A stretch of 64,000 nucleotides of DNA from Candidatus Paralachnospira sangeri (GCA_904397815.1 CAJFOT010000053.1:1-64000); one strand, 5' to 3'. Positions 53,069 through 61,721 are shown, numbered from the stretch's first letter. The notes: generated by a model not told the origin, from the letters alone. Made by a program: numbers and translations.

Positions 53069-53148
53069 GGTGAGATCCAGCCCTTAGACATTCTTAGCGA
53101 AGAGGCCCTCCGCCGATGAGCTTAGAATGTCTTAGGGATTAGCTCACC
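53069..53148 (-). ncRNA. Structured motif, copy 2 (inside element E)
   Basis: Minus-strand counterpart of copy 1: GGTGAG/CTCACC ends, CTAATCCC, AAGAC, central stem ATTCT-A-AGC with GCT-A-AGAAT, loop TCATCGGCGGAGGGCCTCTT, then TAAGGGCTGGATCT. Its flanks (GGGGCTACCG upstream, AAAACAGCCCC downstream) match those of copy 1 with compensatory length changes. It points towards the calcium ATPase gene, so it could lie in that gene's leader, but it also belongs to the palindromic element. Confidence 0.5.
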
Positions 53149-53231
53149 GGAACGGTAGCCCCGTTTGCGTAAGCTGCCGGTCTGCCTGGGCCTTCTCCGT
53201 CCGGGCTGCGGAACCCCCTGAACGAAAATCT

Positions 53232-53519
53232 TTATTTGGATCCGAAGACGGTCCGGTACAGCCCGTCCTGCTCCGGCAGATGGGTTATGTATCCCACTGG
53301 AATCTTTCCCTCTGTCGCCCGGATCACCTGCCGGGCCCCCTCCGGACCGAATGCGCCGCACAGCTCAATGCAGCCGATTCCTTCCTCCAGCAGGTTTTTC
53401 GCCTCTGCGCAGGCTTCCTCCACGCTGGCCACCCCAACAATCCGGGCACTGCCCTCGTGGATCACGGCACTGTCCTGATCAGTGTCAAAATCCCCCATAA
53501 TCATAAACGCAAATTTCAT
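53232..53519 (-). CDS. DUF6506-like small protein
   Basis: A 95-residue protein, MKFAFMIMGDFDTDQDSAVI at the start and CIELCGAFGPEGARQVIRA and VGYITHLPEQDG later, matching a small conserved family of unknown function in Clostridia (DUF6506 as I recall it). The repeated GxxxG-like and alpha/beta pattern suggests a small Rossmann-like or ferredoxin-like domain. Single gene between element E and the cytidylate-kinase-like gene. Confidence 0.75.
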   Translation of the reverse strand: MKFAFMIMGDFDTDQDSAVIHEGSARIVGVASVEEACAEAKNLLEEGIGCIELCGAFGPEGARQVIRATEGKIPVGYITHLPEQDGLYRTVFGSK

Positions 53520-53594
53520 AACATCCTCCTGGTATTTTTTGTTCCTGACGCCATTATATCCCCTCCGGCATCAGCTGTAAAGCAGATACGTTTT

Positions 53595-54191
53595 TCAAAG
53601 CATCCCCGCCAGAATCTCCGCGCATTTCTCAAGCCCCAGCTTGCCGCTGTCCAGGATCAGATGATAATTGCTGATATCATTCCATTTCCTGGCGGTGCAG
53701 GTATGGTAGTAACCTGCGCGCCGTTTGTCGCAGCGGCGCAGCACTGTTTCCGCCGATGCCCGATCCACGCCGTACTCTGATACAGCCCGTTCCACCCGGA
53801 AGGGCATATCCGCGTGAATAAACACTTTCAGGACACCCTTCTTATCCTCCAGCGCCGAGGCGGCGCACCGCCCCACAAAAATCGCCGGGCCCTCAGCGGC
53901 CAGATCCCGGATGACGGCCTGCTCAGCCATGTAAACCTTTCCTTCGCCTGATACCATGTCCCCATCTCCCGCATGCATCTTTCCTACCATGTACAGAGAA
54001 TACATCAGGCTGTTGCTGGCCTTTTCCTCCATATCCTCGATCTGCACTGCAGGCAGGTTCAGATTCCGGGCCGCCTCCTCCAGAATCTCTCTCCCATAGC
54101 AGGGAATCCCCGCGGCCTGCGCCGTCTGGCGGGCGATTTCACGCCCGCCGCTTCCATATTCACGCTCCATAGCGATGTACCGATACTTCAT
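53595..54191 (-). CDS. Cytidylate kinase-like family protein
   Basis: A 199-residue P-loop kinase-like protein with YIAMEREYGSGGREIARQTA at the N-terminus (loop GSGGREIA in place of the classical GKS/T), VGRCAASAL, and KWNDISNYHLILDSGKLGLE near the end. This is the cytidylate-kinase-like group common in gut Firmicutes, of unknown substrate. Start ATG 54191 behind AAAGGGGG; an upstream extension overlaps the ABC gene and is rejected. Follows the ABC exporter pair by 73 nt. Confidence 0.85.
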   Translation of the reverse strand: MKYRYIAMEREYGSGGREIARQTAQAAGIPCYGREILEEAARNLNLPAVQIEDMEEKASNSLMYSLYMVGKMHAGDGDMVSGEGKVYMAEQAVIRDLAAEGPAIFVGRCAASALEDKKGVLKVFIHADMPFRVERAVSEYGVDRASAETVLRRCDKRRAGYYHTCTARKWNDISNYHLILDSGKLGLEKCAEILAGML

Positions 54192-54264
54192 CCTTCTGCC
54201 CCCTTTTTCATTCTTATAAGTCAGTTTCAAAACCTTTCGGCTGTGTGACCTGTTCCATGCCTGC

Positions 54265-56076
54265 TCAGGAAGCCTGTTCGAACTGGCTGTTATACAGTTC
54301 TGCATAGAATCCATTCTTCTCCAGCAGCTGCTCATGGGTTCCGCTCTCGATGACATCCCCGTCCTTCAGCACCAGAATCAGATCTGCGTTTTTAATCGTG
54401 GATAACCTGTGAGCTATGACGAAGGATGTGCGGTTCTCCATCAGCCGATCCATCGCCCTCTGAATCTGCTGCTCTGTCCTGGTGTCCACAGAGCTGGTCG
54501 CCTCATCCAGTATCAGCATCGGCTTATCCGCAATCATAGCTCTGGCGATAGTGAGCTGCTGCTTCTGGCCCTGGGAGAGATTCAGTTCTTCATTCAAAAC
54601 AGTATCATATCCCTTTGGCAGGGTACGGATAAAATGGTCCAGCCCAACCGCCCTGCAGGCTGCGCGCATTTTCTCATCATCCGCATTTTCTGTGCAGTAG
54701 ATCAGATTTTCTCTGACGGTTCCTTCAAAAAGCCAGGTATCCTGCAGTACCATGCAGAACTGGTCATGCACCGCTTCCCTGGTCATGTCTCTGGCGGAAA
54801 TCCCATCGATCCGGATATCGCCGCCCTGGATTTCATAAAACCGCATCAGCAGGTTTACCAGGGTTGTTTTCCCTGCCCCGGTAGGGCCTACGATGGCGAT
54901 TTTCTGTCCTGGTTCCGCCCTGGCGGAAAAATCATGGATAATCACCTTTCCCCCTTCTTCATAGCTGAACTTCACATGATCAAACTCTACGCACCCTTTC
55001 ACATTGTCCAGCTTCTCTGTCTTACCTGCCTCATCCTCCATTTCTTCCGCTTCCAGAAATTCAAACACACGCTCTCCTGCTGCCGCAGCTGACTGGAGAG
55101 ACTGAACAGCCTGGGCCATCTGAGACAAAGGCTGGGTAAAATAGCGGACATACATCATAAAAGCGACAATCACTTCAAAGCCAATGTTTCCGTTCATAGC
55201 CAGGACAGCGCCGACCACGCAGACTGCCACATATCCCAGGTTTCCGATAAAGCCCATCAGCGGCTGCATCAGCCCTGCCATGCTTTGAGCCCGGAACGCG
55301 CTCTCCCTCAGCTGACCATTCATCCGGTCAAAGGTACGGCGGGCTTCTTCTTCACCATTATAAGCTTTTACTACCGTATGCCCGGCATATACCTCCTCAA
55401 TATGACCATTCAGCGCTCCAAGATGTTTCTGTTGCCTGGTGAAATATCTCTGGGACCGGGATGTAATCAGAAGCATCAGCCCGAACCCCAGAGCTGTTGC
55501 TGCCACAGCAGTCAATGCCATCGGCACATTTGTGATCATCATCATAAGCAGAGAACCGGCAAAAAGAGTAATGGCCGATACCATGTTCCCGATACTCTGA
55601 TTCAGAGACTGAGAAATCATGTCTACATCATTGGTTACTCTGGACAATACATCGCCGGTAGAGGTTCTGCTGTAATAGGACATGGGCAGCCGGTTAATTT
55701 TCGCAGATATATCGCTGCGCAGTTGCCGTGTGATGGTCTGGGTAACGGTGGATAAAATAAAATGCTGAATAAAAGACAGCACAGCCCCGCACACATAAAG
55801 GGCAGCCAGCGTCATCCCGATCCGCCCCACAGCCTCCAGATCAATGGACGTTGCCAGGCCTTCTGTGATAATCGCCGTCAGATCAGACAGTTTATCCGGG
55901 CCGATCAGGATCATCACTGTCCCGCCGGCAGCGCACAGAAGGGCAATTATCACCGCCGGCAGATATTTCCGGCTGTAGCGGATAATTTTCCTCCAGGTTC
56001 CTTTAAAATCTCTGGCCTTCTCACTGCCTCTCATTCCCATGGCGCCAGCTCTTCCACGATACTGTTTTCTTTCCAT
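54265..56076 (-). CDS. ABC exporter half-transporter, subunit 2
   Basis: A 603-residue fused membrane-ATPase protein. Six helices to about 335, then the ATPase: Walker A VGPTGAGKTT, Q-loop CMVLQDTWLFEGT, signature LSQGQKQQLTIARAM, Walker B PMLILDEATSSVDTRT. Signature and Walker B are of the BmrD/LmrC type. Its ATG overlaps the stop of subunit 1 (TAATG), so the two form a heterodimeric multidrug exporter. Confidence 0.93.
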   Translation of the reverse strand: MERKQYRGRAGAMGMRGSEKARDFKGTWRKIIRYSRKYLPAVIIALLCAAGGTVMILIGPDKLSDLTAIITEGLATSIDLEAVGRIGMTLAALYVCGAVLSFIQHFILSTVTQTITRQLRSDISAKINRLPMSYYSRTSTGDVLSRVTNDVDMISQSLNQSIGNMVSAITLFAGSLLMMMITNVPMALTAVAATALGFGLMLLITSRSQRYFTRQQKHLGALNGHIEEVYAGHTVVKAYNGEEEARRTFDRMNGQLRESAFRAQSMAGLMQPLMGFIGNLGYVAVCVVGAVLAMNGNIGFEVIVAFMMYVRYFTQPLSQMAQAVQSLQSAAAAGERVFEFLEAEEMEDEAGKTEKLDNVKGCVEFDHVKFSYEEGGKVIIHDFSARAEPGQKIAIVGPTGAGKTTLVNLLMRFYEIQGGDIRIDGISARDMTREAVHDQFCMVLQDTWLFEGTVRENLIYCTENADDEKMRAACRAVGLDHFIRTLPKGYDTVLNEELNLSQGQKQQLTIARAMIADKPMLILDEATSSVDTRTEQQIQRAMDRLMENRTSFVIAHRLSTIKNADLILVLKDGDVIESGTHEQLLEKNGFYAELYNSQFEQAS

Positions 56077-57833
56077 TATGCCAATTCCTCCTTTGACAGC
56101 TGAGAATACGCAATTTGCCGGTATACCTCGCAGTTCTTCATCAGTTCCTCATGGGTGCCCATCCCGGCGATCCTGCCCTCCTCCAGGACAATGATCCGGT
56201 CTGCGTCCCGGATGGTTCCGATCCGCTGGGCCACGATCAGCCGGGTGGCATCTGCACATTCTCTGTCCAGCGTCTTTCTGAGAATGCGGTCTGTCTTATA
56301 GTCCAGAGCTGAAAAAGAATCATCGAAAATCAGAATCTCCGGCCGCCTGCACAGCGCTCTGGCAATGGAAAGCCGCTGCTTCTGTCCGCCTGACAGATTA
56401 GATCCGCCCTGAGAGATATATCCGTCATACTGGTCCGTCATCTTCTCCACAAACTCTTCTGCCTGAGCAGTCTGCACCGACCAGGCCACATCCCCATCTG
56501 TACACTGTCCCTGGCCGTTATCGCCAAAAGCGATGTTTGACCGAACCGTACCGGAGAAAAGCGTCGCCTTCTGAGACACGTAGCCGATCTTGCGCCGCAG
56601 CGCCTTCTGATCATATTGGCGCACATCCACGCCATCTACCAGCACCTCTCCCTCTGTCGTATCGTAAAACCGGGGAATCAGGTTAATCACTGTACTTTTT
56701 CCGCAGCCGGTGGCGCCGATCAGAGCCACCGTCTCTCCCTTATGTGCAGAAAATGTAATATGCTCCAGCACATGATTCTCACCGTCAGGATAGCGGAAGC
56801 TGACATCCCGGAACTCCACCTCGCCGGTCATTCCAGGCAGACCCTCTGTCACGTCTCCATTCTCAATGGAAGGCTCTGTATCCAGTACTTCATTGATACG
56901 CTTCGCGGAAACAGACGCCCTGGGCAGCAGTACAAAAATCATCACCAGCATCATAAAGGACATCACAATCTGCACCGCATACTGGGAAAAGACAATCATA
57001 TCAGAAAACAGCGGCAGTTTCTCCGTCATGCCCGCATTCTGGATCAGATAGGCGCCGACCCAGTAAACCGCCAGCGACAGGCCGCTCATGACCAGCTGAA
57101 TACCCGGCATCAGCGGCGTCATCACCCGGTTGGCAAACAGCTGGGTGTCCTTTAATTCGCTGTTGGCTTTCTCGAATTTTTGTTTCTGATATTCCTCTGC
57201 GTTATAAGCCCGCACCACATTCAGACCGGTCAGATTTTCTCTGGTTACCCGGTTCAGATTATCTGTCAGAATCTGCAGCTTTTTAAATTTCGGCATCGCA
57301 AAGGCGATACAGAAGGAAACCAGCAGCAGCAGAACCACCACTGCCACGGAAGTAACTATTGTCCACTGCCATGCCTTTCCGGATATTTTAATGATCGCCC
57401 ATACCGCTGTAACCGGTGCCCGCAGCAGCACCTCCAGGCCCATGACAATCAGCATCTGCACCTGAGTGATATCATTGGTCGTCCGGGTTATCAGACTGGA
57501 ATCTGAAAATCTTCCGATCTCTTCCATGGAAAATGCCTGCACCCGGTTAAAAACCTGGCTGCGCAGGCTGGCAGAAAAGTTCGCTGAAATCCGCGCCGCG
57601 CACACCGCTGTCAGCGCAGCCGCAGCCAGGGCGCCCAAAGCACACAGCAGCATTTTGCCGCCAGCTGCCAGGATCTCACTCATCTCACTGCCCTCAGTCT
57701 GTACCAGAGTGGTAATCTCCGACATATAATCGGGCATCGTTAAATTCATCCATACCTGAAACAGGATCAGCAAAAACGCGACGCCTGCCAATGCCCATTC
57801 CTTTTTCGTCAGTTTTTTCAGCAGTTTCAGCAT
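56076..57833 (-). CDS. ABC exporter half-transporter, subunit 1
   Basis: A 585-residue half-transporter: six helices, Walker A IGATGCGKST, signature LSGGQKQRLSIARAL, Walker B ILIFDDSFSALDYKTD. The catalytic Glu after Walker B is Asp-Ser (DDS), the degenerate-site form seen in heterodimers such as BmrCD, so the pair shares one full active site. Start ATG 57833; a TTG at 57842 is too near the ribosome site. A CIRCE-like palindrome lies in the leader and an XRE gene upstream. Confidence 0.93.
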   Translation of the reverse strand: MLKLLKKLTKKEWALAGVAFLLILFQVWMNLTMPDYMSEITTLVQTEGSEMSEILAAGGKMLLCALGALAAAALTAVCAARISANFSASLRSQVFNRVQAFSMEEIGRFSDSSLITRTTNDITQVQMLIVMGLEVLLRAPVTAVWAIIKISGKAWQWTIVTSVAVVVLLLLVSFCIAFAMPKFKKLQILTDNLNRVTRENLTGLNVVRAYNAEEYQKQKFEKANSELKDTQLFANRVMTPLMPGIQLVMSGLSLAVYWVGAYLIQNAGMTEKLPLFSDMIVFSQYAVQIVMSFMMLVMIFVLLPRASVSAKRINEVLDTEPSIENGDVTEGLPGMTGEVEFRDVSFRYPDGENHVLEHITFSAHKGETVALIGATGCGKSTVINLIPRFYDTTEGEVLVDGVDVRQYDQKALRRKIGYVSQKATLFSGTVRSNIAFGDNGQGQCTDGDVAWSVQTAQAEEFVEKMTDQYDGYISQGGSNLSGGQKQRLSIARALCRRPEILIFDDSFSALDYKTDRILRKTLDRECADATRLIVAQRIGTIRDADRIIVLEEGRIAGMGTHEELMKNCEVYRQIAYSQLSKEELA

Positions 57834-57860
57834 GACATGCAATTCTCCTTTCGCTTTATC

Positions 57861-57883
57861 AGCACTCTTATCAATCGAGTGCT
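57861..57883 (-). promoter_or_regulatory. CIRCE-like element (HrcA operator)
   Basis: AGCACTC (57861-57867), 9 nt, GAGTGCT (57877-57883): an exact inverted repeat with the exact spacing of CIRCE (TTAGCACTC-N9-GAGTGCTAA), lacking only the outermost bases. It lies about 28 nt before the exporter start. CIRCE normally controls groE and dnaK operons. Confidence 0.55.
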
Positions 57884-57899
57884 GTTAATTCGCCTAAAA

Positions 57900-57935
57900 A
57901 ATATGCTTCCTGTGAAGCATATTATATAGTTCATT
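57900..57935 (-). promoter_or_regulatory. Promoter -10 region and inverted repeat of the exporter operon
   Basis: TATAAT (minus strand, 57921-57926) overlaps a 9-bp inverted repeat, 57901-57909 with 57914-57922, that is followed on the minus strand by TTTTTT. Because the repeat straddles the probable start point, it is more likely a DNA operator than an mRNA attenuator. A second dyad AGTTC/GAACT lies at 57928-57943. The adjacent XRE protein is the obvious candidate regulator. The -35 is unclear. Confidence 0.4.
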
Positions 57936-58054
57936 TTCGAACTGTTTGTTTTCAAACCATTATACCTTATAGAATCTCCATGTCAATAGACTTTACTCTT
58001 TTTTAAGAATCAGCCGGAATTGTTTCGATAATTCTAAAAAAAATTTTCTGATTC

Positions 58055-58300
58055 TTACGTTTTTTCCCTTTTCTTCTCCACCGCCAGAATGTCCTCGATC
58101 GCCACCTGAAATACTGCCGCCAGCACCACCAGGTTGTCCACTGTGGGCATAGCCGTCCCATGCTGCCACTTGTAGATCGCCTGGGGCGTGGCAAAGCCGA
58201 ATATTTCCTGCAGATCTTTTACCGACAGTCCCCGCTTCTTCCGCAGAGAGACGATATTCTGCCCGGTTCTGGCCATATTAATCACAGGAATCCCCTTCAT
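58055..58300 (-). CDS. XRE family transcriptional regulator
   Basis: An 81-residue helix-turn-helix protein: ARTGQNIVSLRKKRGLSVKD then LQEIFGFATPQAIYKWQHG, the Cro/C1 type motif, and DNLVVLAAVFQVAIEDILAVE. Start ATG 58300 with AAGGAGGAAAA; the ORF extends to 58339 without support. Located 221 nt upstream of the ABC exporter and probably controls it; no other domain is present. Confidence 0.88.
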   Translation of the reverse strand: MKGIPVINMARTGQNIVSLRKKRGLSVKDLQEIFGFATPQAIYKWQHGTAMPTVDNLVVLAAVFQVAIEDILAVEKKREKT

Positions 58301-58374
58301 TTTTCCTCCTTCCTGACACGTCTGTGCCATTCTTAACACCCGCTGCGCCGTCAGGCAGATTTGAACACCTGCGT

Positions 58375-58478
58375 CCAGACAATTCTGCCTGTCTGCCCAT
58401 CCATTTGCCTGATCGTCCGTCCGTCTGCCTGCCTCCTATCCGTCTGCCTGCCGCCCGTCCGTCTGCCTGACCACCGGC
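58375..58478. repeat. Degenerate short tandem repeat region
   Basis: About nine imperfect copies of a 10-13-nt unit resembling CCGTCTGCCTG, between the XRE gene and the 3' end of rtcB. The minus-strand ORF crossing it (Arg/Gly/Asp-rich) is compositional. No regulatory role is evident. Confidence 0.6.
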
Positions 58479-58501
58479 GGACCGGAGGAAAATCCTCCGG
58501 C

Positions 58502-59824
58502 TCACTCTGCCTTAAAATTATAAATCGGCTTCATAATATCGATAATGTCTGTCGTCTCATGAATCACATCAATGATATCCTCCAGGGATTTGTACGCCAT
58601 CGGCGCCTCATCCAGTGTGCCCTCGCTGACAGATGTGGTGTACACCCCGGCCATCTCCCTGCGGTACTCCTCCATGGTCAGCTGGCTTTTCGCCTGGGTC
58701 CTGGACATCAGCCGGCCTGCTCCGTGGGGCGCCGACTGGTTCCACGCAGGATTTCCCTTTCCCACCGCCAGTACACTCCCGTCCCGCATATTAATGGGAA
58801 TCAGCACCTTCTCCCCCTTACGGGCGGCGATAGCGCCCTTGCGCAGCATCAGCACCCTGCTGCCGGAAGTCTCAGCGTTTTTTTCCCTATCCGTCCCGCC
58901 TGCCGCAGAGGCAGATGACCCGGCCTCCGGCGCGCCGTCTGTCCGGCCCGTCTCAGCAGGCTGCTCCTGAGGAAACTCCTCTGCCTCGATATAATTATGA
59001 ACAGTATGGAAACCATCCGTCCCAGTCATCCCGGTCTGCTCCAGCAGCACCTGGGCGATCCGCTCCCGGTTCCGTCTGGCAAACTGCTGGCAGATCTCCA
59101 CATCATGGAGATAATCCTCCATATAGCTGCCGTACAGATAGCACAGATCCTCCGGCATATCCGCCTCCCGCTCCTGCCATGCCAGAGCCTTCAGCGCCGC
59201 CTGGATCTCCTTCCTTCTTCCCTGCTCCTTATAGACACGGATGATTTCATCCCGCTGCCGGAAATAGGTTTCCTTTCCCTTATGAAGCTCCACCGCCAGC
59301 CGCTGATACAGGTCAGCCACCTGCTTTCCCAGGTTTCTGCTGCCTGTATGGATCACCAGATACCGGGTTCCGTCCCCGGCCTGATCCACCTCGATAAAAT
59401 GATTGCCGCCGCCCAGAGTGCCCAGGCTCCTCTCCAGCCATTTTGTGTTTTTCAGGCTCCGGTAACAGCGCAGCGCTTCCAGGTCAAAACGCTCCTGCCG
59501 TCCCTCCCAGATACGCATTCCTGACGGAATATAATGAGCTGCCTGATCCAGCCGCTCCATGTCGATCTGCTGCTTTCCCAGGCAGACCGTATACATCCCG
59601 CAGCCGATATCCACTCCGACGATATTGGGCACCACCTTATCCGTCACCGTCATCGTCGTGCCGATGGTGCAGCCCTTTCCCGCATGGACATCCGGCATAA
59701 TGCGGATCCTGCTGTTCTCTGTAAACTCATAGTCACACATTCTGCGGATCTGGTCAATCGCCTCCTGCTCCACTACCGTTCCGTAGCAGACCGCCGTATT
59801 CACCTTTCCCTTAATCTCAAACAT
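58502..59824 (-). CDS. rtcB: RtcB family RNA ligase
   Basis: A 440-residue RtcB protein: NIVGVDIGCGM (metal Cys), GTLGGGNHFIEV (GTP/Mn site), YLVIHTGSRNLG (His), NQSAPHGAGRLMSR (guanylylated His) and LEDIIDVIHETTDIID. RtcB joins 2',3'-cyclic phosphate or 3'-phosphate ends to 5'-OH RNA. Residues about 295-335 are an extra Glu/Gly/Ser/Thr-rich segment with no family counterpart. Start ATG 59824 behind GGAGGAGTG; the extension to 59965 is rejected. Bounded upstream by a strong terminator, so it has its own promoter close to the start or reads through. Confidence 0.93.
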   Translation of the reverse strand: MFEIKGKVNTAVCYGTVVEQEAIDQIRRMCDYEFTENSRIRIMPDVHAGKGCTIGTTMTVTDKVVPNIVGVDIGCGMYTVCLGKQQIDMERLDQAAHYIPSGMRIWEGRQERFDLEALRCYRSLKNTKWLERSLGTLGGGNHFIEVDQAGDGTRYLVIHTGSRNLGKQVADLYQRLAVELHKGKETYFRQRDEIIRVYKEQGRRKEIQAALKALAWQEREADMPEDLCYLYGSYMEDYLHDVEICQQFARRNRERIAQVLLEQTGMTGTDGFHTVHNYIEAEEFPQEQPAETGRTDGAPEAGSSASAAGGTDREKNAETSGSRVLMLRKGAIAARKGEKVLIPINMRDGSVLAVGKGNPAWNQSAPHGAGRLMSRTQAKSQLTMEEYRREMAGVYTTSVSEGTLDEAPMAYKSLEDIIDVIHETTDIIDIMKPIYNFKAE

Positions 59825-60359
59825 TGCCTCACTCCTCCAACTCTTTAAAAATAAAAAACCGCCTGTCTCTGCGCATACAAGACAAGCGGTTCCCGAAACC
59901 TTTTTCATCCCGAAAATCTGCTGACAGCAGCCCTTCGGCTCTAAAGATATCCCTGACGCCGGCAATCCTTCCGGAGCTGCCGCCGGTTCTGTTCCCCTTC
60001 AGTCTGTGATACGCACACCAAAAACAAGCCCTGTTTTCCTTCCAGCGCCCTGTCACGACATTCACATTTTAGACTGAAACAATATACGGCAGCGTTCATC
60101 ACTCCGACATCCTTTCCCCAGGCCGTCCGGCCCGGCATCTTTCCTGTTTCCTACTATAACACACAAATCCACCTTTGTCATTATACCGGTAGTATATATT
60201 TTCATTCCTCAAATTGAAATAAACCGACGAAATTTCACTTTTTCTGCTTCTGCCGGACAATACCCTGCTCACCCAGAACGGACAGTCCCTTCAGGCGGAC
60301 GGTGTCCTGTCCTTTCAGGAAGAGGCCGCTCTGGGCGCCCGCATCTGAGAGAGGACAGG
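59825..60359. other. Intergenic region between rtcB and jetD
   Basis: Holds a strong minus-strand terminator (59850-59891) and AT-rich sequence with possible promoters around 60140-60220. On the plus strand 60249-60347 reads as an open frame ending LSFQEEAALGARI and a TGA, perhaps the decayed end of an unknown gene. No complete gene is seen. Confidence 0.45.
59850..59891 (-). terminator. Strong intrinsic terminator downstream of the Wadjet genes
   Basis: Minus-strand AACCGCTTGTCTT pairs with AGACAGGCGGTT (one bulge), followed by TTTTTTATTTTT. It would end a transcript coming from the jet operon before rtcB; rtcB's own ribosome site lies 10 nt further on. Confidence 0.75.
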
Positions 60360-61721
60360 TCATTCCTCGCCGCCGCAATATTTTTTCCAGATGGTTTCCT
60401 GGTAACCGGCCACCTTATCCCGCTTCATAGCCAGGAGGATTTCCTCCAGGCCGGGATCACTGATATGGGAGAGCATTTTCAGCCTTTTGTCAGATATCCT
60501 TTCCTGAGATTTGCTCTCCTCATAGTTTTCCGCTGTCATCTGCCAGTAGCAGAAGCTTCCTCCGTAATACCGCTTCAGTTTCCAGGCGATCAACAGCCCT
60601 TCCGGGTCAAAATCTCCGGCATAATATACCGTAATTCCGGCCTGGGCCAGCAGATCCAGCAGGAGCAGGGCGCTGAGGCGGGGCTGGCCGTTCATACACA
60701 TACAGGCTCTTTTCCCCCTCCATTTTCCACAAAACATGGCATACACAGAAGGATTTTCCACAATGAATATCCTGCCGCCGGGGCAGGCTACCCGCCCCCA
60801 GCCGGCGATGACTGCCAGGGGAACCTGGGCCATATCCCCTTCCTGAAAGAACCCTTCCATCCCCTGGTGGAGGCTTCCGTCCTTTTTCCAGGCGCGCAGG
60901 CCGCAGACCATGGCATAATTGGAAATGTCGTCCCGCAGAATACCTGCCTCCAGATAAAGCCGCTGTTTTTTCATGGCAGGGAATATGTCCCCTCTGCCGG
61001 AGCTGTCAGGGATGTCTCTCTTTTCCTTTCCGGCCTCCCACCGGATCAGCTGCCACAGCAACTGCCCCTCTCTGGAACCGTCGTCAAAGGCGTGGGGATT
61101 GCCGGTGACCATGGCGGAGAAAACAGCCAGATAAACACTCTCGCCCCGGCGGCAGGGCAGGCGGTTGAGAATCTCTGCCGCCAGCGTCAGAAGCCTTCTG
61201 CCCTCCTCCGGCTTCTCACCCTGTTCCCGGTACCGCTTCATCACCCAGAGCCATGACGGGTCAGCCCCGCGCCCCTTTTCCTCCCCGCCCTCTTTCAGCC
61301 ATATCTCTGCCGGGGTGCCGGCGCAGGCAGCGGTGATTTCTTCCAGCATCCGCCGCCAGGCCTCCTCTTTTTCCTCCCGCAGCTCCCGTTTCCCGGTCAT
61401 GGCCTCATGAAAATAGGCCTCCAGCACAGCTTTCGGCTCCGCGCCGCTGAAACGGCTGTGCTCCAGTGCCTTCCGGAACCTGTCGGCAGAGATGGAGACG
61501 GATTCCTGGCCGTGATAATTTTTCTGAAAAAATCCCTCCAGCGCTTCCCGCTCTTCCGCGGCGATATCCCGCAGGACCACCGTCCCGGCAAATGTTCCGT
61601 AGGAGGCATATTTCTCCCGGAATCCTCTCAGCATCCGGTCAAACACCGGCGCGCTTCTGAAATACGCCGCGCACTCAGCGGCCGGCGAGCTGTCCGGCCC
61701 GCTCTTCCACCTCTCCTTCAC
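60360..61721 (-). CDS. jetD: Wadjet type II nuclease subunit JetD (TIGR02679/DUF2399 family)
   Basis: A 453-residue protein whose C-terminal third is a Toprim-like DUF2399 domain: IFIVENPSVYAMF with the catalytic Glu and YYAGDFDPEGLLIA with the metal-binding Asp pair. The N-terminal part matches the TIGR02679 arm. In Wadjet systems JetD cuts plasmid DNA once the JetABC SMC-like complex has extruded it. The start (GTG 61721, GGGAGAT upstream) overlaps the 3' end of jetC by 47 nt, the normal tight order. Motifs are intact. Confidence 0.85.
   Translation of the reverse strand: MKERWKSGPDSSPAAECAAYFRSAPVFDRMLRGFREKYASYGTFAGTVVLRDIAAEEREALEGFFQKNYHGQESVSISADRFRKALEHSRFSGAEPKAVLEAYFHEAMTGKRELREEKEEAWRRMLEEITAACAGTPAEIWLKEGGEEKGRGADPSWLWVMKRYREQGEKPEEGRRLLTLAAEILNRLPCRRGESVYLAVFSAMVTGNPHAFDDGSREGQLLWQLIRWEAGKEKRDIPDSSGRGDIFPAMKKQRLYLEAGILRDDISNYAMVCGLRAWKKDGSLHQGMEGFFQEGDMAQVPLAVIAGWGRVACPGGRIFIVENPSVYAMFCGKWRGKRACMCMNGQPRLSALLLLDLLAQAGITVYYAGDFDPEGLLIAWKLKRYYGGSFCYWQMTAENYEESKSQERISDKRLKMLSHISDPGLEEILLAMKRDKVAGYQETIWKKYCGGEE

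Larger units (their letters stand above)
52708..53234. mobile_element. Palindromic element E with two facing copies of a structured motif
   Basis: Terminal inverted repeats of about 40 nt: 52712-52752 starts GATTTTCATTCAGGGGG and the other strand from 53230 starts GATTTTCGTTCAGGGGG; both go on to CCCGGACGG. The tetranucleotide TTTA flanks both ends (52708-52711, 53231-53234) like a target duplication; the right copy overlaps the DUF6506 stop codon. Inside are two modules, 52753-52935 (plus) and 53011-53195 (minus), each a long GC stem closing an 80-nt motif, with a spacer hairpin between. No protein is encoded. Confidence 0.7.

Noticed and set aside
52796..53148. tRNA-like fold or known riboswitch
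   Set aside because: There is no CCA end, no T-arm GTTCRA and no anticodon arm, and the conserved strings do not match riboswitch cores that I know (TPP, FMN, SAM, lysine, manganese, fluoride, cobalamin).
57895..57922. Transcription attenuator in the exporter leader
   Set aside because: The hairpin with T-run overlaps the -10 box, so a transcript from that promoter would not contain the whole stem; an operator is more likely.
60249..60347. Plus-strand open stretch ending LSFQEEAALGARI
   Set aside because: It looks coding-like at its end but has no start, no ribosome site and no family I recognise; too short to call as a gene.
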